Positions 43,801 to 53,086 are shown, counted from the stretch's first letter. The stretch is 64,000 nucleotides of DNA from Chelativorans sp. (GCF_031180965.1 NZ_JAPSLH010000014.1:1-64000), one strand, 5' to 3'. The notes: a model not told the origin generated them from the sequence alone. Program-made: numbers and translations.

Positions 43801-46800
43801 TCAAGCGCCCAACGCCGCAGGAGCCTCCCCCTCATCGTGGCGCAGCAGCGTCTTGCTGGCGATGAAGGTGTAGAACATCGGGACGACGAAGAGCGTGAAC
43901 ATTGTTCCAATCAGAATCCCCGAAAAGATGACGAGGCCCATGGAGTAGCGTGCGGCCGCACCGGCGCCGCCTGCAAGGATGAGCGGCACCACGCCAAGCG
44001 ACATCGCCGCCGTGGTCATGAGGATGGGGCGAAGGCGGACTTTCGCCGAGGCGACAATCGCCTCGCGCCGCGAGAGATGGTGCAGTTCGCGCTGCTGGTT
44101 TGCGAACTCCACCAGCAGGATGCCGTGCTTCGTGATGAGGCCGATGAGCGTGATGAGGCCCACCTGCGTATAGATGTTCAGCGTGCCGAGCCCCAGATTG
44201 AGCGGAATTATTGCGCCGAAGATCGACAGTGGGACCGACATCATGATGATCAGCGGATCGCGGAAGCTCTCGAACTGCGCCGCCAGCACCAGATAAATCA
44301 CGATCAACGCCATTGCGAAGGCGATGAGGATGGTGTTTCCCTGCTCCTTCTCAAGCCGCGACTGCCCCGAATAGTCGACGAAGAACCCCTCGGGCAGGGT
44401 CTGCCGGGCAATGTCCTCGATCGTCTGCAGGCCGGTGCCGGTGGTGACGCCTGGCAGCGGCAGCGCCGAGATCGTTGCCGCGTTCAGCTGGTTGAACTGC
44501 TCGATCGAGGCAGGTGAGGCAGCGGTCGAGATGGAGACCACCGCCGAGAGCGGCACCATGTCACCCGTGGTGCTGCGCACGAAATAATGCCCGAGGCTCT
44601 CCGGGTTGGCGCGATAGCGCTCCGGCACCTGGGTGATGATGTCGTAGCTGTTGGAGTCACGGTCGAATTGCGCAACGGCGCCGCCGCCCACCAATACGCC
44701 GAGCGTGGTGCCGATGTCGCGTGCGGGGATGTTCAGAGCCGCTGCGCGGTCGCGATCGACGGTGATGGTCACCTGCGGCGCGTCGAAGGCAAGTGAGTTC
44801 TGCACCACGATGAAGCGGCCGCTCGCCTGCGCCTTCTGCCTGATCTCCTCGGCGATCTCGTACACTTGGCTCGGATCGCCGGTCGACTGGATAACGACCG
44901 AGATTGGCAGCCCACCGCCGGCGCCTGGGAGCGAGGGCGGCGCAAAGACCAGCGCCTCAACGCCCGCCACCTTGGTCAGGCGTTGCTGGATATCGGCCTG
45001 GATCTCCTTTTGGGAGCGGTCGCGTTCGGCCCAGTCGTTGAAAGCCCAAAGCGCGATCGCGCTGTTGGTCTGGCCGCCGAAGCCGACGATGGAGAAGTTG
45101 GTGCGCAACTCAGGGAGGTCCAGCGTCAGTTCGCGCATCTGATCCGTATAGAGCTTCGTGTATTCGGAGGTTGCATAGCGCGGCGCGTTCACCAGCGAAA
45201 ATAGCGCTCCCTGGTCCTCCTCTGGGGCCAATTCGCTTGACGTTTTCATGAAGAGAAAACCCGTCAGCGCAACCAGCGAAAGGACGACGAGCAGCGTGAC
45301 TGGGCGGTAGTTGAGGGAGCCGGAAACCAGCCTCTCGTACCGGTTTTCGATACGCGTGAAGGTGCGGTCGACAGCGGTCTGGAACCTGCTGTGGACGCCG
45401 GCTTTCAGGATGCGCGCACTCATCATCGGCGTGATCGTGAGCGCCACGACGCCAGAGATGATCACCGCGCCGGCCAGGGTGAAGGCGAATTCGCGGAAAA
45501 GCGAGCCGGTAAGCCCGCCGGTGAAGGCAAGCGGCGCGAACACGGCTGCAAGCGTGATCGTCATTGCGATGACCGCTGTCGAGATTTCCGCCATTCCGGT
45601 GAACGCCGCCTGGCGCGGGGTCATCCCTTCCTCCATGTGGCGGTGGATGTTCTCCACCACCACGATCGCGTCGTCGACCACCAAGCCGATGGCAAGCACC
45701 ATGGCCAGCAGCGACAGGAGGTTGATGGAGAAGCCCACCAGATAAAGCAGGAAGCACACTCCGATTAGCGAGAGGGGGATGGTCACGATCGGCATCAGGA
45801 CCGAGCGGAACGAGCCCAGGAACAACAGGATGACCAGGACGACGATCACCACCGCCTCGGCGATGGTCTTAAAGACCTCCTCGATTGAAGCGCTGATGGA
45901 ATCGGTCGCGTCATAGACCATCTCCATCGTCATCCCTTCCGGCAGCGTTGCCTGGATGGCGGGCATTTCGGCAAGCACGGCCGCAGAGGTGTCCAGCGGG
46001 TTTGCCGCCGGCGTCGGGAAAATGCCGATGAAGGTGCCCGGATTGCCGTCAAAAGTCACGATCGTGTCGGTGCTCTCCGCCGCAAGCTCGACATCCGCCA
46101 CATCGCGCAGCCGCACCACCTCGTCACCTTCGGATTTGAGGGGCAGGGCGCCGAACGCTTCCGGCGTCTGCAGCGTCGTCTGCGTGGTGATCGCGTAGGC
46201 GACATATTCGTTCTTCGTCTTGCCGGGCGCCGAGAGGAAGTTCGAGGAGTTGATCGCGCTCACCAGTTCGGCCGCCGTGACGCCGCGCGCGGCGAGCCGC
46301 ACAGGATCAACCCACACCCGCATGGCATAATTTGCGGCGCCCAGAACCTGGACTTCCGCCACGCCTTCGATCGTCGACATGCGCGGCCGGATCACGCGCT
46401 CGATATATTCGGTGAGCTGCTCGGCCGTCATGTTGGGGTTCTGCAAGGCGATGTACATGATCGCGAATTGCATGCCAGTGCCCTTGACGATCGTCGGGTC
46501 CTCGGCCTCGGAAGGAAGCTGCCCACGCACCTGCTGGACCTTGGACATGACCTCGGTTAAGGCGGTGTCAGGGTTGGAGCCGAGCTGCATCTGCACCGTC
46601 ACCACGCTGGCCGAAGGGCGGCTCTGGGAAGACACATATTCAATATTCTCGGTCGTCGAGACGGCAGCGGCGATCGGAGACGTGATGAAGCCCTGGATCA
46701 GGTCAGCGCTTGCGCCGGGGTAGGTGGTGGTGATGGTGATGACCGTCTCCTCCACCTCCGGATATTGCCGGACAGGCAGATTGAACAGGCCCTGGAAGCC

Positions 46801-46872
46801 CAGCAGCAGGATCAGGAGGCCGAGAACGGTCGATAGGACGGGCCGCCGGATGAAAAGCGCCGAGATGCTCAT
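43801..46872 (-). CDS. RND-family efflux pump inner-membrane transporter (HAE1)
   Basis: A 1023-residue AcrB/MexF-like pump. The N terminus ALFIRRPVLSTVLGLLILLL with PVRQYPEVEETVITITTTYPGA is typical. The proton-relay motif GLVVDDAIVVVENIHRHMEE in TM4 keeps both Asp residues, and the C-terminal repeat has GLITKHGILLVEFAN. It exports hydrophobic drugs, dyes or plant phenolics by proton antiport. Its start overlaps the stop of the upstream adaptor gene by four bases. No outer-membrane channel gene is present, so it must use a TolC-like protein encoded elsewhere. Confidence 0.95.
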   Translation of the reverse strand: MSISALFIRRPVLSTVLGLLILLLGFQGLFNLPVRQYPEVEETVITITTTYPGASADLIQGFITSPIAAAVSTTENIEYVSSQSRPSASVVTVQMQLGSNPDTALTEVMSKVQQVRGQLPSEAEDPTIVKGTGMQFAIMYIALQNPNMTAEQLTEYIERVIRPRMSTIEGVAEVQVLGAANYAMRVWVDPVRLAARGVTAAELVSAINSSNFLSAPGKTKNEYVAYAITTQTTLQTPEAFGALPLKSEGDEVVRLRDVADVELAAESTDTIVTFDGNPGTFIGIFPTPAANPLDTSAAVLAEMPAIQATLPEGMTMEMVYDATDSISASIEEVFKTIAEAVVIVVLVILLFLGSFRSVLMPIVTIPLSLIGVCFLLYLVGFSINLLSLLAMVLAIGLVVDDAIVVVENIHRHMEEGMTPRQAAFTGMAEISTAVIAMTITLAAVFAPLAFTGGLTGSLFREFAFTLAGAVIISGVVALTITPMMSARILKAGVHSRFQTAVDRTFTRIENRYERLVSGSLNYRPVTLLVVLSLVALTGFLFMKTSSELAPEEDQGALFSLVNAPRYATSEYTKLYTDQMRELTLDLPELRTNFSIVGFGGQTNSAIALWAFNDWAERDRSQKEIQADIQQRLTKVAGVEALVFAPPSLPGAGGGLPISVVIQSTGDPSQVYEIAEEIRQKAQASGRFIVVQNSLAFDAPQVTITVDRDRAAALNIPARDIGTTLGVLVGGGAVAQFDRDSNSYDIITQVPERYRANPESLGHYFVRSTTGDMVPLSAVVSISTAASPASIEQFNQLNAATISALPLPGVTTGTGLQTIEDIARQTLPEGFFVDYSGQSRLEKEQGNTILIAFAMALIVIYLVLAAQFESFRDPLIIMMSVPLSIFGAIIPLNLGLGTLNIYTQVGLITLIGLITKHGILLVEFANQQRELHHLSRREAIVASAKVRLRPILMTTAAMSLGVVPLILAGGAGAAARYSMGLVIFSGILIGTMFTLFVVPMFYTFIASKTLLRHDEGEAPAALGA

Positions 46873-48155
46873 GGTACGGTGCTCCCCACCTGTAGCGGCT
46901 GAACTGTGTTGTCGATCGTGACCTGCGCGCCATTCGTCAGGCGGTTCTGCCCTGCATTCACGACGAGGTCGCCCGCGGAGAGGCCCCTCTTGATCTCGAC
47001 GGAGCCCTCGCTGCGCCTCCCAACCTCAACAAAGACCTGTTCGATCACATAAACCTTAGGGGCCGCGCCCGGCTGCGCCGCGGCTTTAGCGGCGGCTGAG
47101 CCCGGCTGTTTCTCCGCGGCAGGCTCGCTTCGCTGGGCCAGCTTTGGCGTGGCAGGCTCCGCTCCGGACTGGGACGCATCCGGTTCCTCCTGTGGCCCTG
47201 CGGAAGGCGCCGCCGCTTCAGCCGGCGCTGGGTTGGCTCCTTCCCCCTGGGGGCGGAGGCGATAGACATAGTCGCCGTAAAGGCTGGTCACGACGGCGGT
47301 CTGCGGCACCGCCAGGACATCCTGCTCGGCGGGAAGCTCGATCATCACCCGAACGAACTGTCCTGGGTTCAACCTGCCTTCCGGATTTGCGATCTCCGCC
47401 CGGACCGAGACCAGCCGTGTCGACGGGTTGACCTTGGGGTCGATGCCGATGATCGCGCCCGTGAAGGGCATATCGCTGTCCGTCAGTCCGGCCCGCACGG
47501 GCTGCCCGATCTTTAACGCCTGGAGCTCTTGCTCAGGAACGGTGAAATTGACCCGCATCCGTTCCAGATCCTGCAACGTGGCTACAATGGTGCCCGGCGT
47601 GAGATACTGGCCAAGCTCGACCTGTGGAATGCCGATCGTTCCGTTGAACGGCGCCCGCAGCTGTTTCTGGCTTAATGCTGCGCCGGCCTTCATGACCTGC
47701 GCGGCCGAAGCCGATGCCGCCGCTTCGGCCGATTCCAGATCAGATGTGGTGCCGACGCCGCGCCGCTGCAGCTCGCGCGCGCGCTCCAAGGTTTGCTGAT
47801 CCAGCGCCGCCTGCGTTTGGGCCGCCGCAAGGTCGGCCTTCTGCATCTCGTCATCGAGCCGCACGAGCACATCTCCCTGCTTCACCCGCCCGTTCGGGGC
47901 GAAGGTGATCTCCTCCACGAGGCCGGACGTTTCGACGGCGAGATCGACGCCGTTGGCCGCGCTCACCGTACCGATCGCCGCAATGCTGGGCTTCCATTCG
48001 ATCGGTTCAACGATGGTCGTGGAGACGGTGAGAGTCGGCGTCGGCATGTTCGCGAAATACTGTTCGATCATGCGATCGCGAAACATGTTGTAACCAACCA
48101 ACCCCCCGGCGATTAAAGCAACGAGAACGAAGGCAATGATGAAGCGGACGATCAT
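46869..48155 (-). CDS. RND efflux periplasmic adaptor (membrane fusion protein)
   Basis: A 428-residue HlyD/AcrA-type adaptor with one N-terminal membrane anchor (FIIAFVLVALIAGGLVGYNM). The lipoyl half-motifs VDLAVETSGLVEEITFAPNG and LSQKQLRAPFNGTIG flank the helical hairpin. The barrel domains follow (NFTVPEQELQALKIGQPVRA, VAEIANPEGRLNPGQFVRVM). An unusual Ala/Pro/Glu-rich insertion of about 70 residues (AEAAAPSAGPQEEPDASQSG...) interrupts the C-terminal membrane-proximal domain. It is divergent from a TetR regulator gene. Confidence 0.93.
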   Translation of the reverse strand: MIVRFIIAFVLVALIAGGLVGYNMFRDRMIEQYFANMPTPTLTVSTTIVEPIEWKPSIAAIGTVSAANGVDLAVETSGLVEEITFAPNGRVKQGDVLVRLDDEMQKADLAAAQTQAALDQQTLERARELQRRGVGTTSDLESAEAAASASAAQVMKAGAALSQKQLRAPFNGTIGIPQVELGQYLTPGTIVATLQDLERMRVNFTVPEQELQALKIGQPVRAGLTDSDMPFTGAIIGIDPKVNPSTRLVSVRAEIANPEGRLNPGQFVRVMIELPAEQDVLAVPQTAVVTSLYGDYVYRLRPQGEGANPAPAEAAAPSAGPQEEPDASQSGAEPATPKLAQRSEPAAEKQPGSAAAKAAAQPGAAPKVYVIEQVFVEVGRRSEGSVEIKRGLSAGDLVVNAGQNRLTNGAQVTIDNTVQPLQVGSTVP

Positions 48156-48255
48156 GGAGAATGGTTTTCCGTTGCGGACACAGGCCTATGCGCGTCCCCA
48201 GCCGCCGAATCCGCAGGTCCCGACCGGCATGTTGCGGGAACGAGGCAGTTACTGT

Positions 48256-48269
48256 ACCGTCCGGACGGT
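48256..48269. promoter_or_regulatory. TetR operator palindrome
   Basis: ACCGTCCGGACGGT is a perfect 14-base palindrome, 27 bases upstream of the TetR start and between the divergent efflux operon and regulator gene. ACCGNCCGG-type dyads are typical of AcrR/NfxB-like TetR operators. It probably represses both directions until a pump substrate binds the regulator. Confidence 0.7.
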
Positions 48270-48295
48270 TATGTCAATCCCGGCGACCAGGTCTG

Positions 48296-48826
48296 ATGCC
48301 CCGCAGTGCGAACTCAAAGCAGAGAATACTAGATGCCGCTTCCGAGCTCGCACGAACGGAAGGTTCGGCGCACCTTTCTCTCGATGCCGTTGCGGCGCGG
48401 GCAGGTATCTCCAAAGGGGGCCTTCTCTATAATTTCCCGACAAAGACCGCACTGCTCAAAGCGCTGGTGCAGCAGTTCATTGAGCATTTCGAAGCGACAT
48501 TGAACGCGGTCGGCAACGCTGCCGGCGGTGGTCCGCTGGCCAGGGACTATTTCGAGGTGGCCTTGGAGGATCTCCAGAATGCGAGACCGCCGTCCTCTGG
48601 CTTGCTCGCCGCGCTTTCGGAGGATCCAGAGCTGCTTTCGCCGGTACGACAGTTCAATCGCAAGCTGCTCGACAGGATGAAATCAGGATCGACGGACTAC
48701 ACCGCCGTCCTCATGCTCTTCATGGTCTTGGAGGGGATGCGCTGCCAAAAATTGCTCGGCACAGAAGTTCTCACCGCTGATGAACGCAATAACCTCCTAA
48801 AGAGGCTCGAGGCAATGCTGGGGTAA
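48296..48826 (+). CDS. TetR-family regulator of the RND efflux operon
   Basis: About 176 residues starting at MPRSANSKQRILDAASELAR (48296); the track start 45 codons earlier crosses the operator. The HTH reads LSLDAVAARAGISKGGLLYN then FPTKTALLKALV, and the C-terminal ligand domain resembles the TetR_C_37 type (DPELLSPVRQFNRKLLDRMK). It is divergent from the adaptor and pump genes, with the palindrome ACCGTCCGGACGGT between them, so local repression is the natural inference. Confidence 0.9.
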   Translation: MPRSANSKQRILDAASELARTEGSAHLSLDAVAARAGISKGGLLYNFPTKTALLKALVQQFIEHFEATLNAVGNAAGGGPLARDYFEVALEDLQNARPPSSGLLAALSEDPELLSPVRQFNRKLLDRMKSGSTDYTAVLMLFMVLEGMRCQKLLGTEVLTADERNNLLKRLEAMLG

Positions 48827-49010
48827 GTAGCGCTTCCCAAAGGTGGAGCAGCTGGACGCTCGCATAGAAGGCTACCGGTGGATTGGCAGAAGTTGCCGTA
48901 TCTTTGTCATTTCTGCCGTAAGAACCGACTGCTAGGTTCAATCGTCCGTCGGAAGCGCGACGGGCTCTGCAAGCGCCATCAACTCCCAGGCACAAAACGG
49001 GCCGGTGCAT

Positions 49011-49424
49011 ATGACAAAGGCAATCGCAATCCTTGTGGCCCGCCTGATCTTTGGCGGCGCATTCCTCCTGGCGACCTCCATGAAATTCACCGGTATGGAC
49101 GCAACAGCGGGCTATATCGCCTCCATCGGGCTTCCGTTCCCGCTCTTCTTCGCTTGGGCCGCCGCCGTGTTTGAGCTTGGCCTCGCGCTGGCATTCTTCA
49201 CGGGAGCGTTCTTCGCCGAGGCAGCGATCCTCGCCATCGTCTACGTGTTCTTCTTGGCGTTTGCGTTTCATGGGCCGTCGCGATGGGAGGAAAACCCGAT
49301 GGAGTTCGGCTTCTTCATCGACCACTTCACCCTCATTGCGGGACTTCTGTTTGCCGCGGTTCATGGACCTGGCGAGAAGCTGGCGCTCGACTGGCGCCTG
49401 TCTCGCGCTCGCCGCAGCGGCTGA
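49011..49424 (+). CDS. DoxX-family membrane protein
   Basis: About 137 residues from ATG 49011, with four hydrophobic segments. ILVARLIFGGAFLLATSMKF, AGYIASIGLPFPLFFAWAAA and VFELGLALAFFTGAFFAEAA match the DoxX pattern, and HGPSRWEENPMEFGFFIDHF with GLLFAAVHGPGE are conserved. DoxX-type proteins of heterotrophs have been linked to oxidative and thiol stress; the role here is unknown. Confidence 0.85.
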   Translation: MTKAIAILVARLIFGGAFLLATSMKFTGMDATAGYIASIGLPFPLFFAWAAAVFELGLALAFFTGAFFAEAAILAIVYVFFLAFAFHGPSRWEENPMEFGFFIDHFTLIAGLLFAAVHGPGEKLALDWRLSRARRSG

Positions 49425-49503
49425 CGGAGGCGACGATGACGATGACTAGGATCGACGTCGCAGCGCTTGCGCCGGCGGTGGCAACCATTCACGAAGAAAG
49501 GAC

Positions 49504-49953
49504 ATGAACATGCCAAGCACTATCAAGCTGCACCGCGTTCTCGCCACGCGGCCCGAGAAGGTCTTTAGGGCCTTCGTCGAACCTGATGCCGTTGCGAGCT
49601 GGCTTCCGCCTAACGGGTTCACCTGCACTGTTCACGAGCTCGACGCCGCGGTCGGCGGCGCTCACCGGATGTCGTTCCGCAATTTCACGACCGGTGGCAG
49701 CCATTCCTTTGGGGGCACCTACACGGAGCTCGTTCCCGGCGAGCGGCTCGTCTACACGGACAGTTTCGACGATCCCAACCTGCCCGGGGAGATGACGACG
49801 ACCGTGGTGCTGAAAGCCGTTTCGGTTGGCACCGAGGTAAGCATTGAGCAGCAGGGAATTCCAGACCTGATTCCGCCCGAGGCCTGCTACCTCGGCTGGC
49901 AGGAATCCCTTCGCAAGCTTGCGAAACTCGTCGAGCCGGAGATCAACCAGTAG
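49504..49953 (+). CDS. SRPBCC (AHSA1/Aha1-type) domain protein
   Basis: A 149-residue START/Bet v1-like protein. IKLHRVLATRPEKVFRAFVE, DAVASWLPPNGFTCTVHELD, GGAHRMSFRNFTTGGSHSFG and CYLGWQESLRKLAKLVEPEI are the usual AHSA1 blocks. Such proteins bind hydrophobic ligands in a deep cavity; many are annotated as activator of Hsp90 ATPase homologues, though they are not Hsp90 cofactors in bacteria. It is about 80 bases after the DoxX gene on the same strand. Confidence 0.88.
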   Translation: MNMPSTIKLHRVLATRPEKVFRAFVEPDAVASWLPPNGFTCTVHELDAAVGGAHRMSFRNFTTGGSHSFGGTYTELVPGERLVYTDSFDDPNLPGEMTTTVVLKAVSVGTEVSIEQQGIPDLIPPEACYLGWQESLRKLAKLVEPEINQ

Positions 49954-50235
49954 GTCGGGAATGGCCTCGATCAACTTGCTCCACCAGCGCGGCATCGCCC
50001 CAAGGCAGTCCGTTACGCCAGAACCTTCCGCCGTGGAACTGGAGAGCCGCGCCGATGGCCGATCGGAGCGACCACCCGTCATCCATCCGATCCATCATCA
50101 TCTCCAAGACTACCTCGCGACCGGCGGCAAACCGGAAAAATCGTCGCGATCTTCCCAATCACTGTCGAATTCGCTGGCTGTTGTTCGTCATAGAAGCAAG
50201 CGCGAAGGGCGCGCACTCTCAAAGGGGGGAATGAT

Positions 50236-50658
50236 ATGAACACATCCGCAATGCTCTGGACCGGCCGTGTCCTGACGGGTCTCTTTGCCCTATTCATGCT
50301 GGGCGCATCGATCGCGCCGAAGCTGCTCGGAATGCCCATAGCCGAAGAGACCATGGCGCAGCTCGGCTGGCCCGAAGGCTATGCTTTTCTGATTGGAGTC
50401 ATCGAGCTGACGTGCCTCGTGCTCTACCTCATTACCCGCACCAGCTTGCTAGGGGCAATCCTAATGATGGGACTGCTCGGAGGCGCGATGGCGACGCAGA
50501 TCCGAGTGGAGAACCCGCTCTTCAGCCATATTTTGTTCAGTGTCTATCTCGGGCTGTTCATGTGGGGCGGCCTGTGGCTTCGCGATCAGCGCCTTCGGGC
50601 GCTGTTTCCGGTCGCCCGCGAGAGCGGCGAAACGGGCAGCCAGCCGGCTGCACCCTAA
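50236..50658 (+). CDS. DoxX-like family membrane protein
   Basis: A 140-residue protein with four membrane segments: MLWTGRVLTGLFALFMLGAS, MAQLGWPEGYAFLIGVIELT, LLGAILMMGLLGGAMATQIR and FSHILFSVYLGLFMWGGLWL. The G.R.L..L..LFML.G..K pattern with LGWP is typical of DoxX-like (DUF4260-type) proteins. An AAAGGGGGGAATG context supports the start at 50236. No specific function is known. Confidence 0.85.
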   Translation: MNTSAMLWTGRVLTGLFALFMLGASIAPKLLGMPIAEETMAQLGWPEGYAFLIGVIELTCLVLYLITRTSLLGAILMMGLLGGAMATQIRVENPLFSHILFSVYLGLFMWGGLWLRDQRLRALFPVARESGETGSQPAAP

Positions 50659-50846
50659 CAGGCAGTCCTAACCCGCGCAGATGCAGAAGCGGAATACTTT
50701 CCTTGTGAGGTACGGCGTTCCGAAAGAATATTCCAGACCGTTGTCATCTCCCGCTAGGGTGTACTGCGACTTTGCGCCCCGCGAGGAGTAGAACGAACGA
50801 CAAAGGCTTTCCGCTGAAGCTCGACAATACAATAGGAGTCCATTCA

Positions 50847-51758
50847 ATGCGCGTTGCGCCTCTGGCATTTTCGCTGTCCCTCCTGGCCGGGTCCGCACTT
50901 GCAGCCGATATTCGTCCCCTGGTCGATGCCGAGTGGGTGAAGGCAAATGCCGGAAAGGATAACGTCGTCGTGCTCGACATTCGCGACAAGATCGCGGAGA
51001 CCGATCTCGGCGAAAAGCCCTACATCGAGGGTGCTGTCGTCGCGCCCTACGCCACGGCCGGCTGGCGTACCGAGTTGAACGGCGTGCCGGGTATGCTTCC
51101 GCCGCTCGAGCAGATCACAAAACTGATCGGTGATCTCGGCATCGATGATGACGATCACGTGGTCATCGTCCCGTGGGGCACTGACTCCAGCGAGGTGGGC
51201 GGCGCGACCCGCGTCTACTGGACTTTCAAATATCTCGGCCACGACGAGGTCTCGATCCTCGACGGCGGCTGGCGTCAGTATGACGCCGCCGGCGGACCGC
51301 GTTCGCTCGAGCCGGCCAAGCCGGAGCCCGCCAAGTTTACCGCGGCGCCGCGCGAGGAACTGCTCGCCACGACCGACGAAGTCGCCGAGGCGCTGAAATC
51401 CGGCGTGAAGCTGGTCGACGGCCGTCCCACCGACCAATACGAGGGCAGGGCGAAGAGCCCTGTCGTCGCCGCCCATGGAACTCTTCCGGGTTCGGTGAAC
51501 ATTGAGCATTCCAAGCTCTACAGTGCAGAGTACGCGCTCTTTGCCCGGCCCGAGACGGTGAAGGCGCTGACTGAGGCTGTCGGTCTCAGCGCTGACGAAA
51601 AGAACATCGCATTCTGCAACACTGGCCACTGGGCGTCGGTCGCATGGTTCGGCCTCTCCGAGGTGCTGGGCAACAAGAACACCAGCATGTATGACGGCTC
51701 AATGGCCGAGTGGACCGCCGATCCTTCGCGTCCCGTCGAGAACAAGTCGGGTACCTGA
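50847..51758 (+). CDS. Periplasmic two-domain rhodanese (thiosulfate sulfurtransferase)
   Basis: About 303 residues from ATG 50847, with a signal peptide (LAFSLSLLAGSALAAD) that the longer track start would disrupt. The first rhodanese domain (VVVLDIRDKIAETD ... VVIVPWGTDSSEVGGATRVY) lacks the active Cys. The second contains the catalytic loop IAFCNTGHWASVAWF. It would transfer sulfane sulfur from thiosulfate or a persulfide in the periplasm. About 110 bases, with two hairpins, separate it from a YeeE/YedE transporter gene, suggesting thiosulfate capture and uptake. Confidence 0.88.
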   Translation: MRVAPLAFSLSLLAGSALAADIRPLVDAEWVKANAGKDNVVVLDIRDKIAETDLGEKPYIEGAVVAPYATAGWRTELNGVPGMLPPLEQITKLIGDLGIDDDDHVVIVPWGTDSSEVGGATRVYWTFKYLGHDEVSILDGGWRQYDAAGGPRSLEPAKPEPAKFTAAPREELLATTDEVAEALKSGVKLVDGRPTDQYEGRAKSPVVAAHGTLPGSVNIEHSKLYSAEYALFARPETVKALTEAVGLSADEKNIAFCNTGHWASVAWFGLSEVLGNKNTSMYDGSMAEWTADPSRPVENKSGT

Positions 51759-51774
51759 TTTGCGCTGACGGGGT

Positions 51775-51804
51775 CCTGTTTTCCGGAGACCGAAGGGAAA
51801 CAGG
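51775..51804 (+). promoter_or_regulatory. Intercistronic hairpin 1 (rhodanese-YeeE gap)
   Basis: CCTGTTTTCC and GGGAAACAGG form a 10-bp stem with one G-T pair, starting 17 bases after the rhodanese stop. No T-run follows. With the next entry it forms a tandem pair that may stabilise or attenuate the mRNA. Confidence 0.45.
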
Positions 51805-51805
51805 T

Positions 51806-51831
51806 GAATGTCCGGATCCTTCCGGACATTC
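51806..51831 (+). promoter_or_regulatory. Intercistronic hairpin 2 (rhodanese-YeeE gap)
   Basis: GAATGTCCGGA and TCCGGACATTC form an 11-bp perfect stem with a TCCT loop, directly after hairpin 1. A weak CCGTTTGA follows, so it is not a strong intrinsic terminator. The GTCCGGA...TCCGGAC arms could alternatively be a protein-binding dyad. Confidence 0.5.
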
Positions 51832-51871
51832 GCCGTTTGAGAAGGGTCGCTGACAGCGGCCGGAATGAAAA

Positions 51872-53086
51872 ATGAGTGACATCTCCTTTGACCGTCCCAA
51901 ATACCTGCCGCTGGCGGTGATCGACCGTGCCCCGGCATTTGTTGCAGGCGGCGCCCTGCTGGTCGGATTCTTTGCAATCGCGCAACTGATCGACCTGCGG
52001 CAGGCTGCCTTGTTTCTTGTGGGCGGGCTGCTGGGCGCTGCTCTCTATCACGGCTCCTTCGGCTTCACGGGCGGCTGGCGCCGCTTGGTCGTCGAGCGCC
52101 GCGGGCGCGGAGTGCGCGCCCAGATGCTTATGATTGGCGTCGCGGCGGTGGCGATGATCCCGCTGCTCTCGGCCGGCAGCCTCGGCGGCCAGCCGCTGGT
52201 CGGCGCGCTGGCGCCGGTCGGCGTCTCCGTCCTTGTGGGTGCAGCCATGTTCGGGCTGGGCATGCAGCTCGGCGGCGGCTGCGGCTCTGGCACGCTGTTC
52301 ACCGTGGGCGGCGGCTCCTCGCGCATGCTGGTAACCCTGGTCTTTTTCATCATTGGCGCGTTGGTCGGTACGGCCCATCTGCCCTGGTGGTTGGAGCTGC
52401 CGTCTTACGGGACGATTGACCTCGGCCGGCAGTTCGGCGTCGGCACCGCCATCCTCGCCACGGTTTGCGCGCTTGGCCTCGTCGCGCTGGTGACGGCGCT
52501 GATCGAACGTCGCGCGCATGGCGATATCGAGCGCGAGCCGGCGCCCTCGCGTCCGGGCTGGACCTGGTTGCTCTACGGCCCGTGGCCGCTGGTCGGGGCG
52601 GGGCTGCTGCTCGCTCTGCTCAACATTGCCACTCTGCTCCTTGCCGGCCACCCCTGGTCGGTTACCTTCGGCTTCGGCTTGTGGGGCGCCAAGGCCGCGC
52701 AGGCGGTCGGCGTGCCGGTCGAGACTTGGGCGTTTTGGAACTGGCCCGGCCCGCGGACGGCGCTGCAGTCGAGCGTGCTCGCAGACGTCACCTCGGTGAT
52801 GAACTTCGGCATCATCTTGGGCGCCGCGCTAGCAGCCAGCCTTGCCGGCAAGTTCGCGCCGAAGGCAAAGATCCCGCTCGGCTCCTTCCTGGCGGCCGTC
52901 ATAGGGGGCCTGCTGATGGGCTACGGCGCCCGGCTCTCCTTCGGCTGCAACATCGGCGCGCTGTTCTCCGGCATCGCCTCGGGCAGCCTGCACGGCTGGC
53001 TGTGGTTCGCCGCCGCCTTCGCCGGTTCCTTCATCGGCATCTGGGCACGCCGGCTTTTCGGTCTCGACGGGTTCGCGAAGAAATGA
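51872..53086 (+). CDS. YeeE/YedE-family transporter (TsuA-like thiosulfate importer)
   Basis: A 404-residue polytopic membrane protein made of two related halves. The conserved cysteine motifs are GMQLGGGCGSGTLFTVGGGS in the first half and ARLSFGCNIGALFSGIASGS in the second. These are the Cys positions that guide thiosulfate through TsuA (YeeE) of the family; the additional N-terminal Cys of E. coli-type TsuA is not seen here. It probably imports thiosulfate or another sulfane-sulfur compound. It overlaps the next gene's start by four bases. Confidence 0.87.
   Translation: MSDISFDRPKYLPLAVIDRAPAFVAGGALLVGFFAIAQLIDLRQAALFLVGGLLGAALYHGSFGFTGGWRRLVVERRGRGVRAQMLMIGVAAVAMIPLLSAGSLGGQPLVGALAPVGVSVLVGAAMFGLGMQLGGGCGSGTLFTVGGGSSRMLVTLVFFIIGALVGTAHLPWWLELPSYGTIDLGRQFGVGTAILATVCALGLVALVTALIERRAHGDIEREPAPSRPGWTWLLYGPWPLVGAGLLLALLNIATLLLAGHPWSVTFGFGLWGAKAAQAVGVPVETWAFWNWPGPRTALQSSVLADVTSVMNFGIILGAALAASLAGKFAPKAKIPLGSFLAAVIGGLLMGYGARLSFGCNIGALFSGIASGSLHGWLWFAAAFAGSFIGIWARRLFGLDGFAKK

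Noticed and set aside
49943-50158. Minus-strand ORF of 71 residues
   Set aside because: Composition is plausible, but it overlaps the SRPBCC gene end, has no evident ribosome-binding site and no recognised family.
51518-52651. Minus-strand ORF of 377 residues
   Set aside because: Shadow of the rhodanese and YeeE genes with low-complexity Gln/Arg/Ala sequence.
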